Source: Carettochelys insculpta (taxonomy: Eukaryota > Chordata > Testudines > Carettochelyidae). Taken from it: a stretch of DNA of 64,000 nt. Both the position numbers and the translations under genes were made by a program. Positions 33,760-46,118 of the stretch are shown one piece after another (position 1 is the first letter of the stretch; the number at the start of each line of letters is the position of its first letter). The notes under the pieces are model-generated. The model worked only from the letters and a program-made list of their open reading frames with translations, ran no database searches and had not been told where the DNA came from. The DNA lies in NCBI RefSeq assembly GCF_033958435.1, contig NC_134167.1, positions 5,166,001 through 5,230,000 on the forward strand, written 5' to 3'.

Positions 33760-35835
33760 GCGTCTGTCCATGAGGAAAAAATTTCAAACCTTCTGTCCAG
33801 AAGAGGAATCCAGTCTAGAGCAGGATTCCATTCCACCAGCTGGAGCAGGGGGTGCGTGCTCAAGAGGCCAATTTTGAACCAAAAGACAGAAGATGTGAAT
33901 GTAACAGACTGTTTGCACGTGCACCCTCACTTCTTCCTGCATCATACCTGAGAAATCTGGACCATGCATAGCTGCATTTAGATGCTCACACACACACCAG
34001 CTTCCAAATACCACTTATTTTCCACTCTAGCAATTTCAACAAAGCATTGATGGAATGACCTCTGTGTGGCCAGCGGTGGGAGAACTAACAGCCCAGCACC
34101 AGGGACTTATGGCAGAAATAACCTTCCTTAAAACATTTCTCTTCATTGGAGGGAGTGCTCTAAGACTGCCTGGGGTTAAACTCAATAGCAGCTGGCCTTT
34201 GAGGGCAGAGAATAGCAGAGACATGATTCTTCCATCTCTGCTCTCTCTGAATTTAGTGGGCCAAGTCCTGGGAGTATCCTCAGTGAAATTTACCTTAATA
34301 GCAGTAAGAAGCCAATTCACTAGTTAAGGCCTATTTAAACCCTGTAAAGCTTTACTGCTTCATAGCTCCAGGCTGGCCGCTCAGTACCAAGGTGAATTCA
34401 AGCCAACTTGAGCAAGGATTGCTGAATGGCATCCTATCGGTTTAGCACAGGATTCAGCAAGCTCCAAAACCCTTCTTGGCTTAGCCATCCATCCCTTCCC
34501 CCACCTCTCCTCCCACTACCTTTCTACTGCCCGCTAATGTTTTCGCCTGAAAACTTAACAAAATGGAGGATTTATTTCCTGCTGAATGACTCTTGCCAGT
34601 GATAGTCTCCAGCAACCCATGCTGTGTGTTTGCTCCCCCCACACGTTAAAATCAATGGTATTTGTTCATTGTGTGGAATGACAGCTCATTTCTCTGGACA
34701 GGTTGGCTTCACAATTGCTTGCTCGAGAGGAAATCTGATAAGAAACAATAGGCTGTTTTTTGGGAGCATTAAACTGCTGTATTCTAATTCCAGCTTCTGT
34801 CTCAGTGTCTCTATTTTTTCCCCTCTTATATTGATTTCCACCCCCCCCCCCCAAGTGCACCCCCACCCCCCCACACAACACATTAGAAATCTAAGGATGC
34901 ATCAGCCTCCACCTCAGAGATAAGACAAGCAAAGCAAGTCAAATCTTACATTAGAAAGGGAGCTACGGCCTTCAAAATTAGATGTGACTGAGTGCCATAG
35001 ATTAACCTAACTCCTAGACTAGGTATGACTAGGTATCTAGAAATATTCTGTTGATCTAACTTATGCTTCTCAGAGAGATGGATTAACTATTTCAGTGGAA
35101 AAGACACTTCCATCAAAGCAAAAAAAAAAGTTTCCAAACCAATGAGTCTCAACTTGCAGCCCAATCAGCACACAAAACTGTAGCCCATGTGAAATCTTCA
35201 GGGCCATGACAGGTAGTATAGCTTCATTGTGTGGATATGACCCAGATAACTGAGTTGTATATACTGCCCACAATAGAGTACCAGTCTCTCTCAACCTATT
35301 GTCTATGGAACTAGAGTGACTCAGTTGGACCGCAGTAGCTGGCATCCTTGTAGGGTAGATATACCCTACTCAAATGGGGAAATAATTCTCCATGTGACCC
35401 TCCTATGGTATGTTGAGCCAAGAGGTACAGACTCCTAAAGTTCTTGTCCTGCCACTGACTCCTTCATGTGACCTTAGGGCTGGGTGACAGACTTCACCAG
35501 GTCCAGGACTATGTGTATGGGGGGCCTCTAGAAAGGTCATGGCCTTGGGTGGAAGAGGCAGGGCTAGGAGTAGCCAGCCCACAGCAACACTGACTGCACC
35601 ATGCCTCCCTCAACACCACCAGGACCATGTTGCATGGGGCTCCAGTAGCAATTTAAAGAACCCATAGCCCTGGAACTTTTAAATAACTGGGCTCTGGGAC
35701 AACTGCCCCCTTGGCCTCAGCCTCCTTTGGTAGCTCTGCATGGCCTTGAGCAAGGACCTTTGGTAATTGGCTTCCAAGGTATATAATGGGGTTGGTAATA
35801 AGTGGGGAGTGTAAGGGTGGGTCATACAAATTCCA
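33760..35835. other. Unassigned noncoding DNA
   Basis: No gene was recognised. A C-rich tract at 34840-34875 makes glycine-rich artefact frames on the minus strand (34666-34883). The opposing frames at 34036-34320 and 34055-34327 are mutual shadows. A weak MIR phrase (GCCACTGACTCCTTCATGTG) lies at 35452-35471. Confidence 0.4.
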
Positions 35836-36155
35836 TAGAGTGGAGGTTCTCAAAGTGTGGTCTGTGGACCACTAATGGTCCATGACCCTCTTGCAGGTGG
35901 GCATGGACTCCTGACTCCCCTCCCCCACAGTGGGGAGCCCACCTGAACTTTCCAGACCAACAGCCCCCTTCATGTTATAGCTACATATCTATGCTTTTAA
36001 TGCTCCAGTGGATGCGCAGGAATAATTTAGTATTTAAGGTATTTAGAGATAAGCAAATGCATTATGCCATCACAGATGGTTAGCTGGTAGTCCACAGAAA
36101 AGTTTGCATTCATCGCGATAGGCCGCAAGTCAAGAAGTTTGAGAACCACCATCCA
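35836..36155. mobile_element. Probable hAT (Charlie-like) element
   Basis: The left end GTGGAGGTTCTCAAAGTGTG and the right end AGAAGTTTGAGAACCACCA are inverted versions of the CAGTGGTTCTCAAAC terminus common in Charlie-type hATs. Flanks TTCCATAG and TCCATTGG share a core but are not a clean duplication. The interior is noncoding. Confidence 0.6.
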
Positions 36156-36439
36156 TTGGATGACAGTCTCAAGGATGGAGCATATCATTGATCCCCCCTA
36201 CCTGCCCTTTGGGGCACTTACTACTTTGTCCTTCTGAGCCAGAAGCTCTGGTGTCCCCCTGCAAGGCACAAAGTTGTGCTAACAGACTCAAAAGTAATAC
36301 ATCTCATGAGAACAGATCAGCTGTGGGAATTATAAAGTAGGATTTTTGTGGTTGAAAGTGATGACAGATGGAAGTGAGTTAATTTAAAATAAAATGAAAC
36401 ATACCAGCTAAGCCTAATACTTAGAGAAACTGTACAAGG

Positions 36440-36582
36440 AGAGGTTTTCACTTCTGGGTTTTGGCACTGCTTTAATACTGTGTCTAGTTCTGGTGCCCAC
36501 GGCTCAAGAAAGAAGTTGATTTGGAGAGAGTTCAGAAAAGAGCCACAAGAATGATTAAAGGATGTGAAAAACTTGCCTCATA
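36440..36582 (+). mobile_element. CR1 LINE fragment, older, RT C-terminal part
   Basis: Translates in part as VQFWCP..LKKEVDLERVQKRATRMIK (about 36480-36558), a CR1 ORF2 segment that normally lies downstream of the RT active site. Here it stands upstream of a second CR1 piece starting at an earlier ORF2 position, so the two cannot be one collinear insertion. Confidence 0.7.
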
Positions 36583-37720
36583 GAACAGGTCTACACTTGC
36601 ACTTGATCATCAAGTGCTGGTGTTCAACATCTTTATTAATGATCTGGATGAGGGACTGGATTGCACACTCAGCAAGTATGCACATGACAAAACTAGGGGG
36701 AAGAGGTAGATACATTGGAGGGTAGAGAGAGAATCCAGAGTGACCTGTATAAATTGGAGGATTGGGTCAAAAGAAATCTGATGCGGTTCAACAAGGAGAA
36801 GTTGAGTGCGCTGCACGTGGGGCAGAAGAATCCCAAGCATTGTTACGACTGACTGGCTCAGCAGCAGTGCGACAGAAAGGGACCTAGGGGTTATGGTGGA
36901 TGAAAGGCTGGATATGGAGTAAACAGTGTGTCCTTGTAGCCAAGAAGGCTAACGGCATGCTAGGGTGCATTAGGAGGAGCATTTCAAGCAGATCTAGAGA
37001 AGTGGCTGTTCCCTTTTTTGGCACTGGTGAGGCCACATCTGGAATATTGTGTCCAGTTTTGGGCCCCCCCCCCAGTGTAAAAAGGATGTGGATGTACTGG
37101 AGCAGGAGCACAAGACTTTGAGGATAGGCTGAGGGATTTGGGCTTGTTTAGTTTACAGAAAGAGAAGACTTAGGGGTGACTTAATAGCAGCCTTCAACTT
37201 CCTGAAGGGGAGCTCTAAAGAGGAGGGTGAGAAGCTGTTCTCAGTGGTGTCAGATGGCAGAACAAGGAGTAAAGGTCTGAAGTTGAAGAGGGAGAGGTAT
37301 AGGTTAGATATTAGGAAAAACTACTTCAGCAGGCGGGTGGTGAAGCACTGGAATGCATTGCCTAGAGAGGTGGTGGACTCTCCATCCCTGGAGGTTTTTA
37401 AGTCCCAGCTTGACAAGGTCCTGGCTGGGATGACTTAGTGGGGGGGTCGATCCTACTTTGGGCAGAGGGCTGGACTAGATGACCCCGAGGTCCCTTCCAG
37501 CTCTAGATTCTATGAGCAAAACTTTTGTTGCTCCTGGGTGCTTTACCACCCCTTCTCTGAAGGGCAAAGTTTTGCTGCCACAAGTGCAAGTGTGAACATT
37601 GCTTTGTCAGTAGGAGCGCTCTCCTGCTGAGAAAACAACCCCATCCCTCCCACAATGCCAATAGGGGGTGGAAGAATTTCATCGCCAAACAGTGTTCACA
37701 CAAGCAGACTTAGCAAATGG
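36583..37720. mobile_element. Palindromic DNA element split by a CR1
   Basis: CAGGTCTACACTTGCACTTG at about 36586-36605 is a terminus of the palindromic family. The element resumes right after the CR1 ends, at 37516: GCAAAACTTTTGTTGCTCC, GGCAAAGTTTTGCTGCCAC and GTGTGAACATTGCTTTGTC, inverted phrases typical of such elements. The palindromic element was therefore present before the CR1 inserted into it. Confidence 0.65.
36620..37515 (+). pseudogene. CR1 LINE, RT motif C to 3' end
   Basis: The best CR1 in the window. It begins within the RT domain, INDLDEGLDCTLSKYAHDKT (about 36633-36692), where the catalytic FADD box reads YAHD. It continues through the ORF2 C-terminus: [20 protein letters not shown] (about 37300-37360) and [19 protein letters not shown], ending in a stop at 37436. 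The 3' untranslated region follows with GGACTAGATGACCCCGAGGT and a terminal ATTCTATGA. A poly(C) run at 37064-37072 and several frameshifts break the frame. It encodes no full-length product. Confidence 0.9.
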
Positions 37721-39070
37721 GCTGTTTTGACAATCCCTTGTTGCTGAATGTTGTGTAGTGGGGACATTATTTCCTTGAGTTCGTCACTATGGGTATTTAG
37801 CTTGAAAAATTTAAAGTTAGAGATGACTTGTTTAGAGTCTATTAGTACCTACATACAGAATAAATATTTGAAAATGGGGTCTTCAGGTTAGCAGTCTCCT
37901 TGACAGCAAACTCTATCAACATCCAGTCTTGCCCCTTTAAGCTTCCTGCCCCTTTCACCATCTTTCTACATTCATTAGGACTTCTTGCACATTGATTGTG
38001 ATTGACCAGCCATCTCTGGCTCATCTCAGAGAGTCTTCCTTGAGTCAAGCTGCCAAGAGCAGAGACTACAGTCATGAGGAAGGGCCTCAGTGGGGAAGAG
38101 AACAGCCCTGCTTATGAGACAGATGGCAACAAATGTGTATGTTAAACACATGGAAATAAGAGCAAATAGAGGGGACAAGATAGCAAATATTGAACAGAGT
38201 CCAGTGCCGAAACTGAGCAAACACTGGAAAATGAGAAGCTTGTTGAAATGCGACGAGCTCCGGGACTATGAGAAATGCAGAGAATTAAACGAACCCATGA
38301 GTCAAAGCAACATGGCACAGACTGTGCAGCAGAAACCTTGACTCAGTCTCTTACATGGCAACCAACAAGTGCTGAGTGGGCAGCACCAGCCATGCTGGAC
38401 ATAGAAGACACCCCAGAGAGCATGAATCACTTTCTGCAGCTGAAGTGTGGGCAAAGGATTGTGCTGGGCACTCTTGAAATAAAGTGAGCCCAAGGGACTG
38501 AGCCTCAAAGATGCACTAGAGACCAGGCCAGGTGTTCCAGGGATAAAATGTGCAGAGGCCATGCTAGGGATAAAGTGTGCATTCCAGATGGTAGCCTGCA
38601 GCTGGAAGAGCTTTTATGCAAATAGCTTTTAGTGCAAAGTCCCTGTTCAGCTTCCTATCTCCTTCCTATTATTCTGGTCTCTTTCCTGCCACCCACTTTG
38701 CCCTCCTCTATTTACATCACCACTTGGCCACTGCTCCTTAAAACAGCTGCCTGTAATTATCCCTTATGAATCCTGGTAAGCAAGTGAAATCAGCACAGAG
38801 CACAGTGTGAAACTCTGGCTCTAGGGAACTCTGCTGATCCTGGATGGAGGAGCAGATGGCTGAACTTGGACAGTACCCAACCTGGGTAGATGCCCTTGGA
38901 ATCTCTCCTGGGATTCTTGATTTGGTGGCTGCTGCTAACGTGAACTGCAGCACTTAATGAGGTGTACTGTGCACCCTGTTTTTTCATTTCCTTTATCTGT
39001 CGCTAAAGGCACCTTTGTAGTGATTCAACGTGTCAAACTTTATTGGCACCACTAACTGGGGCTTCTACTG
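37721..39070. other. Unassigned noncoding DNA
   Basis: No gene was recognised. Frames at 38090-38341, 38275-38487 and 38302-38562 overlap one another on both strands without domains. Confidence 0.4.
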
Positions 39071-39079
39071 CAGCCCCCA

Positions 39080-39250
39080 CCTTGCCAGAAGAGGACAATG
39101 CATTAATTACATGTGAAGAGCTGGGGACAGCGTGGTGGGACTCATAACTCATTTGCAATAAATGGAACGTAATTGCCTTTGTAAACACCTTCATTATAAA
39201 GCAATCATTTTGTGCTGCTCTGGCTTGATGGACGCATAGAGTAGAATCTG
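39080..39250. other. Repeat-free stretch, possible conserved noncoding DNA
   Basis: Includes GCATTAATTACATGTGAAGA, CTCATTTGCAATAAATGG and CGTAATTGCCTTTGTAAACA, homeodomain- or POU-like AT cores in balanced sequence. A second similar stretch lies at 39420-39600. These are candidates by composition only. Confidence 0.3.
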
Positions 39251-41052
39251 TTCCCTGGCAGCAGGGATGCGCAGAGACCAGCCTAAAAAAAAATTAATGG
39301 GGATAAAATAAAAAGACACTAACAATTAGAAACAGGCTGATGTTTGGATGTGGGATTGTAACAGCTCAGAGTTCTGTCTCTTGCCACCCATTCTCACCCT
39401 GCAGGGTTTTTTCCTATGTTACTTAGTTCGATGTTCTAATGTCTAAATAAGCAAGGTTGGGAAATTGTATTCACACAGCCACAGCATTGGGCAAGGGAAC
39501 ATTCTGACTGACAGCCTAAATTCACAGCCGCAGCATTACAAAAGGAGCCTTCATGTGAGCGGATAATAGCTGGGCTTTCTTCACTCACGTTCCTTTCAGA
39601 TCTTGAAGCAGGGAAGGGGGAGGGTTATTGGCAAAAGTCGTCCACAGAGCTGGAGTAATTATTTCGAGGGAAAAGCCCTCTGTGCTCAAATTATCCTGCT
39701 TGGCTGCATAAATGCTTTGAGTTTAAGAAACACCTCACCTCCAACACACAAAAAACCCACCATTGCAGATAAACTCTGTCTCTAGACACTCGGCTGTCAT
39801 CACCATAGTACCTGACTGCCTTTGGCGCTAGGATTCTGATTTGGGCAATGAAAAATGAGAGAGAGAGTCCACTTGCAGAATTCAGGCTCCCTGAGTTTTC
39901 CATTGCTTATGCTGTACCTTTCTGTGTAGAGAGAGTCCTTTATTTGCCAGACCTGTCAACCTACCCCTTTTCACCAACACACATGCATGTGCATGCAAAA
40001 GAAATACAAATTCAGGAACTAAAAATCAGAGCCAGCTCTGAATTCATAAAGGCTCTCGTCTTCTGTAACCAGCCTCCTTATGTTGCAGCAACTGGCTACT
40101 GCCATACAAATTATCCTTTCACGTGTGTTGTGTCATCCAGTGATGCCATTAACTCAGAGAATCGATACAATTCCTCTTGGAGGGTTTAGTACAAATGAGG
40201 ACCCTAATCTTGCAGACTTTCATAGCTAGGATGTCTAGTGCAGGCATTGGTATGAACAGTACAGCCCTGCCTTCCCCTCCATGGCTACGCACTTGCTTGT
40301 GCAGCCTGTGCTAAGTCCTGTGCCCTTGTGTACTCCATGCTATTTTTAGCAAGCGGGCTTGTCTAGGTTAAAAGCACCATGAGTTAAAGTCACACCCCCA
40401 GCTACAGTGCCAACATACTTTTGACTAAGCCAGGTGAAAAACCTGGAATTTGGGAACAAAATTTTTTCTTGAGCTGCCACTGAGGGGGGGAAGAAAACAC
40501 TGGGATGAGATATTAATAAACCTTTTTGTGACAGTTTCATCCACCATCCCTAATTTAGTACTCTCTCCTTTTCCCATTTACCACTCAGGAGCTTAAGGGT
40601 AAAAAGCCACAATGAATAACAAAGGTAGATGGATTTATTTACAAGCCTAGCAAAATTGTGGGCTAAATATTTACAGACAAAACTGAAAGGGGAAAGATAA
40701 GGAACCAACCTTCCAAAAGTAATTACTAAACCATAACAAAGAGAAAACATTTTAACAATGACAGAATTACAGGAAAATAAAACAATTACCTTATCGGTCA
40801 CAAAAGAATATTGATTTCCTTAGCAAGGTTACTACACTCTGAGCTATTGTTACCCAAGTTTCATTCTTTAGGAGCAAGTACTTGGTTAATCCCTGAAAGC
40901 TTTACCGGCATCAAGATATGGTTTCAGATAACTGCATCTCCCACAGATCCAGCTGTTACTTTTATGATGGACCTCAGTGTAAGACTTTAGAGGCTAAGGA
41001 CATCTGCAGCCTGCATGACCTTTGGCAAGTTGCTGATTCAGTTTGTTTATAA
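39251..41052. other. Unassigned noncoding DNA
   Basis: No gene was recognised. The 113-codon frame at 39848-40189 has no domain. Bases 40530-40860 are AT-rich and may be part of an unrecognised repeat. Confidence 0.4.
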
Positions 41053-41165
41053 AATCATGAACACTAGAACTGGAAGGGACCTCGGGAGGTCAGACTCCAG
41101 TCCCCTGCTCCAATGGCAGGAGCAAGCACCATCTAGAACCTCACTGACAGGTGTTTGTCTAACCA
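41053..41165 (-). mobile_element. CR1 LINE 3' end, antisense and short
   Basis: ATCATGAACACTAGAACTGG, AAGGGACCTCGGGAGGTCAG and ACTCCAGTCCCCTGCTCC are the reverse complement of the CR1 3' terminus seen at 37450-37515. Only about 110 bp remain. Confidence 0.8.
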
Positions 41166-41859
41166 AGAGGTGACTGGTGCAGGGATTGCACTGAAGGCTG
41201 GCTATTCTGGCCATGCCACTTCTGCTGGAGATCCTTCCCTCTCCTGGGGTGCAGAAGCGGGCCTCCAAACACACCTTGTTCAGGGGCCCACAGAAGCTGT
41301 TGGCTACCCTAGGAGGGAGGGTTTAAGTGTTATTGTAATAAAAACAAACAATGGTACGAACAACCTAGTTATCTAGGAGCCCAATGTCTTGGGAATCCAT
41401 TTCTACCAACCATAAATTCCAGGCATAGATTTGCTTTCTCAGTTGAACACCCCATCTAACCGATATAATCCCTTCCTGAATCACTGGTTGGCATGATGAA
41501 GTGTGGCAACAATCCACGGCTACCAATAGAATTAACCTCCAAATATTCATACATGGTACCAGCTGTGGTGATCCCAGACATAGAAAATCCATTTCTCTCT
41601 GTATACAGAATGCTTGCCCAAACAGTGCCTGAGAGGCAGAATGGCCATTCGCACACCCTCGCACTACAGGTACATGGCTTCTTCTGCTCCCGATCATACC
41701 TGCATTCCAGTTACTCAGCACAAATCATGGGAGGACTGAGACTACTGAAGAGCTATTTTGTAGTCTTAGTTGTACTCTTCTCTAACAATTCATCAGCATG
41801 GTCAGAGCTTTTCTCATGTTCTTATATTTCTGTAGACAAGAGTAACATATAATAAAGAA
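41166..41859. other. Unassigned noncoding DNA
   Basis: Opposed frames of 118 codons (minus, 41365-41721) and 119 codons (plus, 41493-41852) occupy the same DNA. Neither shows a domain, splice-site context or coding bias that I can see. Confidence 0.4.
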
Positions 41860-42245
41860 ACTAAGGGGGATGTAACAGAGGTCTATGAAATCATGACAGG
41901 TGTAGAAAAAGGGAATAAGGAAAAGTTGTTACTTGTACCCATAACATAAGAACTCCAAAAATAAATAAGTGGCAGGTTTAAAAACAAAACAAAAAGGAAG
42001 TTTTCTTCATGCAACACATGGTAGGTCTGGGGGAAGTCCTGGCCAGAGGTTGCTGTGAAGACCAGGAATGGTGTCCCTGAGCTCTATTTGTCAGAAGCTG
42101 GAAATGGATGAAGAAAGAAGGATCACTCAATGATCACCTGTGCTGTTCACTCCCTCTGGGGCATGTGGCATTGACCACTGTTGGAAGACAGGATACTGGG
42201 CTAGATGAACCTTTGGTCTGACCATTATGGTCTCTTAGACTATGT
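41860..42245 (+). mobile_element. CR1 LINE 3' end
   Basis: GAAGTCCTGGCCAGAGGTTG, CCCTCTGGGGCATGTGGCAT, GGAAGACAGGATACTGGGCT and TTTGGTCTGACCATTATGG are the 3' signature of the same CR1 subfamily as 11285-11620. Part of the ORF2 C-terminus lies upstream but is not readable. Confidence 0.85.
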
Positions 42246-42447
42246 AGGAAAAGCTCTAATCTTGCTCTCCATAAATAGATTGTACGTTTGTACTGGAAAA
42301 GCAACTACCTACCATTTGTGGTTGAAACAGAGTGCTAACTAACATGGTAGAAAATCAAGAGTGAATTTCTGCAGGAATGAGACAGTGGGACTAGAATGGA
42401 GAAAAGGTCAGTGTTGAGGTGTCCGGAAGAGCTGCATGAGGACTAGA

Positions 42448-43832
42448 GGCATGTCTATACTACCAAGTTTTGTCAACAAAACTTATGTTGGCCCCCCAAG
42501 AGCGGACAAAAAACCTCACTGGAGGGTGCTCATGGCTTTATTCCTCTGGCAGATCATGTTCGCACTGGGGTATCCCACAGTGCAGTGTTGTGGAAGGTAG
42601 AGTTGATCCCTTCACTTTTGGGGATTCCCTCTGAGCTCCCACTGCCTCTTCAGCTGCTGGGAGTGGTACCGTGAATAGCTCTGGGCACTATCCATGCTGA
42701 GGAATGTCAAAGCAGCACAACTGTCTATCCCTCTCTGCCTGCAGCTGCAGTCTGCCTGCCCGCATGTTCCTAGTGCAGGGCAGAACAGCAGCAGTCCAAT
42801 GGCTGGCTGACTGTTCCCCACAGGTAGCGGCTCACTCAGATACTTCCCAGAGCTTTGAAAAGAGGAGGTGCACATGTAGCAGGGAAGACAGCCACTGCGG
42901 GCTGCTGGGCCAGGTGTAGGGGTGGCTCTGTGCCCCCAGAAGGGGTGGGACCATCGGTGGCAAGACAATGGCAGTCAGCCTTCAGCACCACCCAAACTGT
43001 GACACTAGGGCCCCCCCAGCCCTCAGAGCCCCATAGAACACCCAACATAGTGCTCCAGTACTGATAGAAAGGGTGCCAGGGCTCCAGCTCCTGCTGCATT
43101 ATAATGCACTAGCAACCACCACAAACCCTGAGCCTCTTAGAATCGCTGGGCCCGGGGTGAGCAGCAGAGATCAAAACACTGAGCAGAGCCATCAGGACAG
43201 GCATTGTGGTCTACTGGTAGAGGCCAGTGCTGTCAACAAAACCAAGCAGCAGTGTCTATACTGGCTCTTTGTTGACAAAGGGCAGGAAAGAGAAACACTT
43301 GTGGGGTGGGGGGGTGGAAGTTTTATGTTGCTAAAACTGAGCTTCCCCTCCCCTCCACAGGAGTTACATGGCAGCGTGTCTGCTTTTGGGCTATGGTTGC
43401 ACTAGAGAGTTCTGCTGGCAAAACCCCAGTTTTATTAGAAAAATGGCAAGAAGTCCACACAAAGTGTCTTTTTGTCAAAAGTATGTCAACAAAAGTCAGC
43501 ACTGCTGCCGATAACCTTCTGCCTCTCCCAGATGAGGAAGAGCGCATTACATCAATAGGTTCTGTTAACAAAAGCCATGTGGATGCCCTGGCGGGTCTTC
43601 TCTCGACAGACAGGGTATTCAGGACAATGGGCAGCCCCATCTGTTGTGCTTCTGGGTACCTGTTTTGTTTTGTTGAGGGAGGAGCCAGGCAGTCTGGCTG
43701 CTCTGTTGACAGAGCAGAGCACTCTGATTGGCTTTTGTATGTGGCTGCTCTCAGTCAACACAAGTTTCATCGAAAAATCTCTTCCAACAGCGACTTCTGT
43801 TGACAGATCGCCCTAGTGTAACTGTAGCCTGG
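42448..43832. mobile_element. Cluster of palindromic DNA elements
   Basis: At least two elements of the same broad kind. The left outer end is GGCATGTCTATACTACC (42448) with CAAGTTTTGTCAACAAAAC just inside. A second, better bounded unit runs from about 43389 (CTATGGTTGCACTAGAGAG) to 43832, whose right end in reverse complement reads GGCTACAGTTACACTAGGG. TGTTGACA and TGTCAACA words recur. The 165-codon plus frame at 43306-43803 and the 105-codon minus frame at 43323-43640 lie in these inverted arms and have no transposase features. Confidence 0.65.
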
Positions 43833-45049
43833 ACTGCTTGTTGCCAAAAACCAGTTCCAGGGGACAAAGTTACATAGCGTAGAGAAGGCGGCAGGCAGTA
43901 CCAGAGGTCAGGACTGAGAGGTGCAATAGCATTGGTGGAAGGGGAAGCTGCTGAAAGTCAGAATTTGGGTGCATCAATAGAGCTGGGTGGGGAGGGGCTG
44001 TGGGATGGAATAGCAGGTCAGAGAAAAAGCAGTGCTCCTGCTAAGGGAAGCAGAAGATACCGTGGATCAGGAAGGAGGAGCATTTGCCAAGGTGCAGTGG
44101 GGAACTAGGACTGGCAGAGTAAAGACAGACAGATCAGACTTTGGAAATAATGTGCAAAATAAGAGTGTTATGTTCAGTATCAACTGCTCAATTTCTGAAG
44201 CACTAACTCAAGCCAACTGCAAAAGAGAAAAAGAAAATGAGCTAGGAATGGAACGCAGCCCAGTTCGCAGAGACGCGTAACACCAAGGCCCTACTGGTCA
44301 GAAGCACTGGCAAAGCCAAAAACTAGCCCAAACTTGCAAAAACAGCCTGAAGACTCTGGTCTCTTGCTGCTGATGAACAGTTAAATGTATCTCCTGTAAA
44401 CTGAACCACACAAATAAAATCCAACTGAGTGATTCAGACTGTCCACTCTGCATCTGCAGAAGCCCTTTCAAATTTAGTTTCAACGGCAGTGGGATACAAA
44501 GCAGAGGGGCTGGGGCAGCTTTTTAGACTTAACGAAATTTTACGGCAGAGGAGAAAGAGAAAGACGGCAAGGAGGAGGCGGATGAAGCTGAAGTAGAAAA
44601 ATTGCTGAAAAGCCTCCTGCAGCCTGTCAGGAATATTAACTTAGTATGATGTAGGGGAAACAACTAAGTGGTTTTTGTGTCAGCTACCTTGAATCAAGCT
44701 TGTTCAAAAATATGCATGCGTGTGCATGATGGAGAATATAACCCACCTCTGGAATGGAAAGCAGCCTTCTAGTTTTAAATTTTTTTTTAAATGTTTTGCA
44801 AATGAGGAAAGTTGTGCATAAGTTAGTTTGGGAATGAAGGTAAATCCAAGCAGAGGCTGCTGAGCTGTCTCCAGTGTCCAACAATGGGAGGATGGAGGGA
44901 GTCAGGGGGGAAGTAGAGGCCTAGACCTTGCAGGGATTGGTATAAGTTAGACAGAGAGAAAGTGGGACAGACTGAGACAAACAGGCTAAATCTCTTGCTG
45001 GCAATCAAACGCATTTGATAAAACAAACTTGTGCATACTTCATGATGAT
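43833..45049. other. Unassigned noncoding DNA
   Basis: No gene or clear repeat was recognised. The stretch 44470-44640 is purine-rich (GAGGAGAAAGAGAAAGACGG). The frames here are short. Confidence 0.4.
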
Positions 45050-45220
45050 TTGGCATCAGGAAACCTGAGCTCTACATTGGGCTTTGTCACTGGCATATTG
45101 TGTGATCTGAGGCAAGTTATTTCCCTTCTCCGTGCCTTGGTTTATCCATCTTTGAAATGGTTATAAAGATATCCTTTCATGGGGATACAGTGAAAATGAA
45201 TTCATCAACATCTGTAATGA
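45050..45220 (+). mobile_element. MIR-type SINE remnant
   Basis: CTGGCATATTGTGTGATCTG, AGGCAAGTTATTTCCCTTCT, CCGTGCCTTGGTTTATCC and TTTGAAATGGTTATAAAGAT follow the forward MIR core closely. It is among the best MIRs in the window. Confidence 0.75.
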
Positions 45221-45345
45221 TTGAGTTTTGTCTTGGTGGGTGATAAAGTTGAAATTATTGCATTTATTTCTTATCCATGTTCTGGATATTCCCTTGCAGA
45301 CTGTGTAGCCAGACAGTCTCCCCCTTACAAGCCAGCTTGCTCGCT

Positions 45346-45359
45346 GCCCCCCCCCCCCC
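45346..45359. repeat. Homopolymer C run
   Basis: Fourteen consecutive C bases within CTGCCC...CCACCACC. The minus-strand glycine-rich frame over it (45325-45786, 153 codons) is an artefact of this run and the LTR beyond it. Confidence 0.85.
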
Positions 45360-45745
45360 ACCACCGAGGAGCACGGAAACAGCTGCTGACAGCACAGTCT
45401 TTGATGCCTTCATGGAGGCCCAGATGTGCTAGCTTATCATGACCCTGAGAAGCAGAAAGTACAGATAGAAGGCTAACAGGCCAAACTGTCAACAAGAGGG
45501 GGGCACCCCTCAGGAAATCACCCCAGCTGGCATTGATGGATATGTGCACACACACACACAACCACCCCAGAAGGGGAAGTCCCCTGCCCACACAAAAAGA
45601 ATGTCCTGTACTCCTAAATTGCTTATCTCCTGTCTTACAAGTGCAAATTAAGTAAGAAATGCCCTTGTAACAAACTGGCGTCACAAAAGGCAGACCAGTA
45701 TGATCTGGCACCTTAGGTAAGAAAGAATACGTAACCCAAAAGGGG

Positions 45746-45752
45746 TATAAAA
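45746..45752 (+). promoter_or_regulatory. TATA box of the LTR
   Basis: TATAAAA, preceded by GGGG and followed by GGTGGG. Its position about 370 bp before the AATAAA signal fits an LTR with U3 to the left. Present activity is unknown. Confidence 0.6.
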
Positions 45753-46112
45753 GGTGGGCCCAGCATAACTCTAACTTTGAGTGCATTCCACCAACTACCT
45801 GCTGGTCGGGTCAGGTGATTGCCTCCCGAGGTCCACAACTGGGGACGCCCAACCTCGTATTTGTCTTTCTGCGGAATTGAGTGACCGATCCGGCTTGGCT
45901 ACGCTGGTATCAAGAGACGCAGAGAGGGTAAGGTACACCCATGCTAGGTCTCCTACTTTTTTGTGCACAGCTGAAGAATTAGAGCTCTGTAACTAGATGT
46001 CATTGTATCAAGATATCATTGTATTGTATTGTAACGTAACTTAACACCTGTACTTTGCTAGCATATAAGTAGACAATAGCCTTTTGTAACCACACGCTTA
46101 TAACCGTAGCTT

Positions 46113-46118
46113 AATAAA
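46113..46118 (+). promoter_or_regulatory. Poly(A) signal of the LTR
   Basis: AATAAA in TTAATAAACTTGTAACTAG, followed within 60 bp by T-rich sequence. It would define the R/U5 boundary region. Confidence 0.55.

Noticed and set aside
35836..36155. Eight-base target duplication around the Charlie-like element
   Set aside because: TTCCATAG and TCCATTGG share only part of their sequence, so the duplication is not claimed.
43306..43803. 165-codon plus frame
   Set aside because: Lies across inverted arms of palindromic DNA elements and has no transposase motif; the minus strand is open there too.
45325..45786. 153-codon minus frame
   Set aside because: Runs antisense through the LTR and a poly(C) run that gives a glycine tract; no retroviral or host domain.
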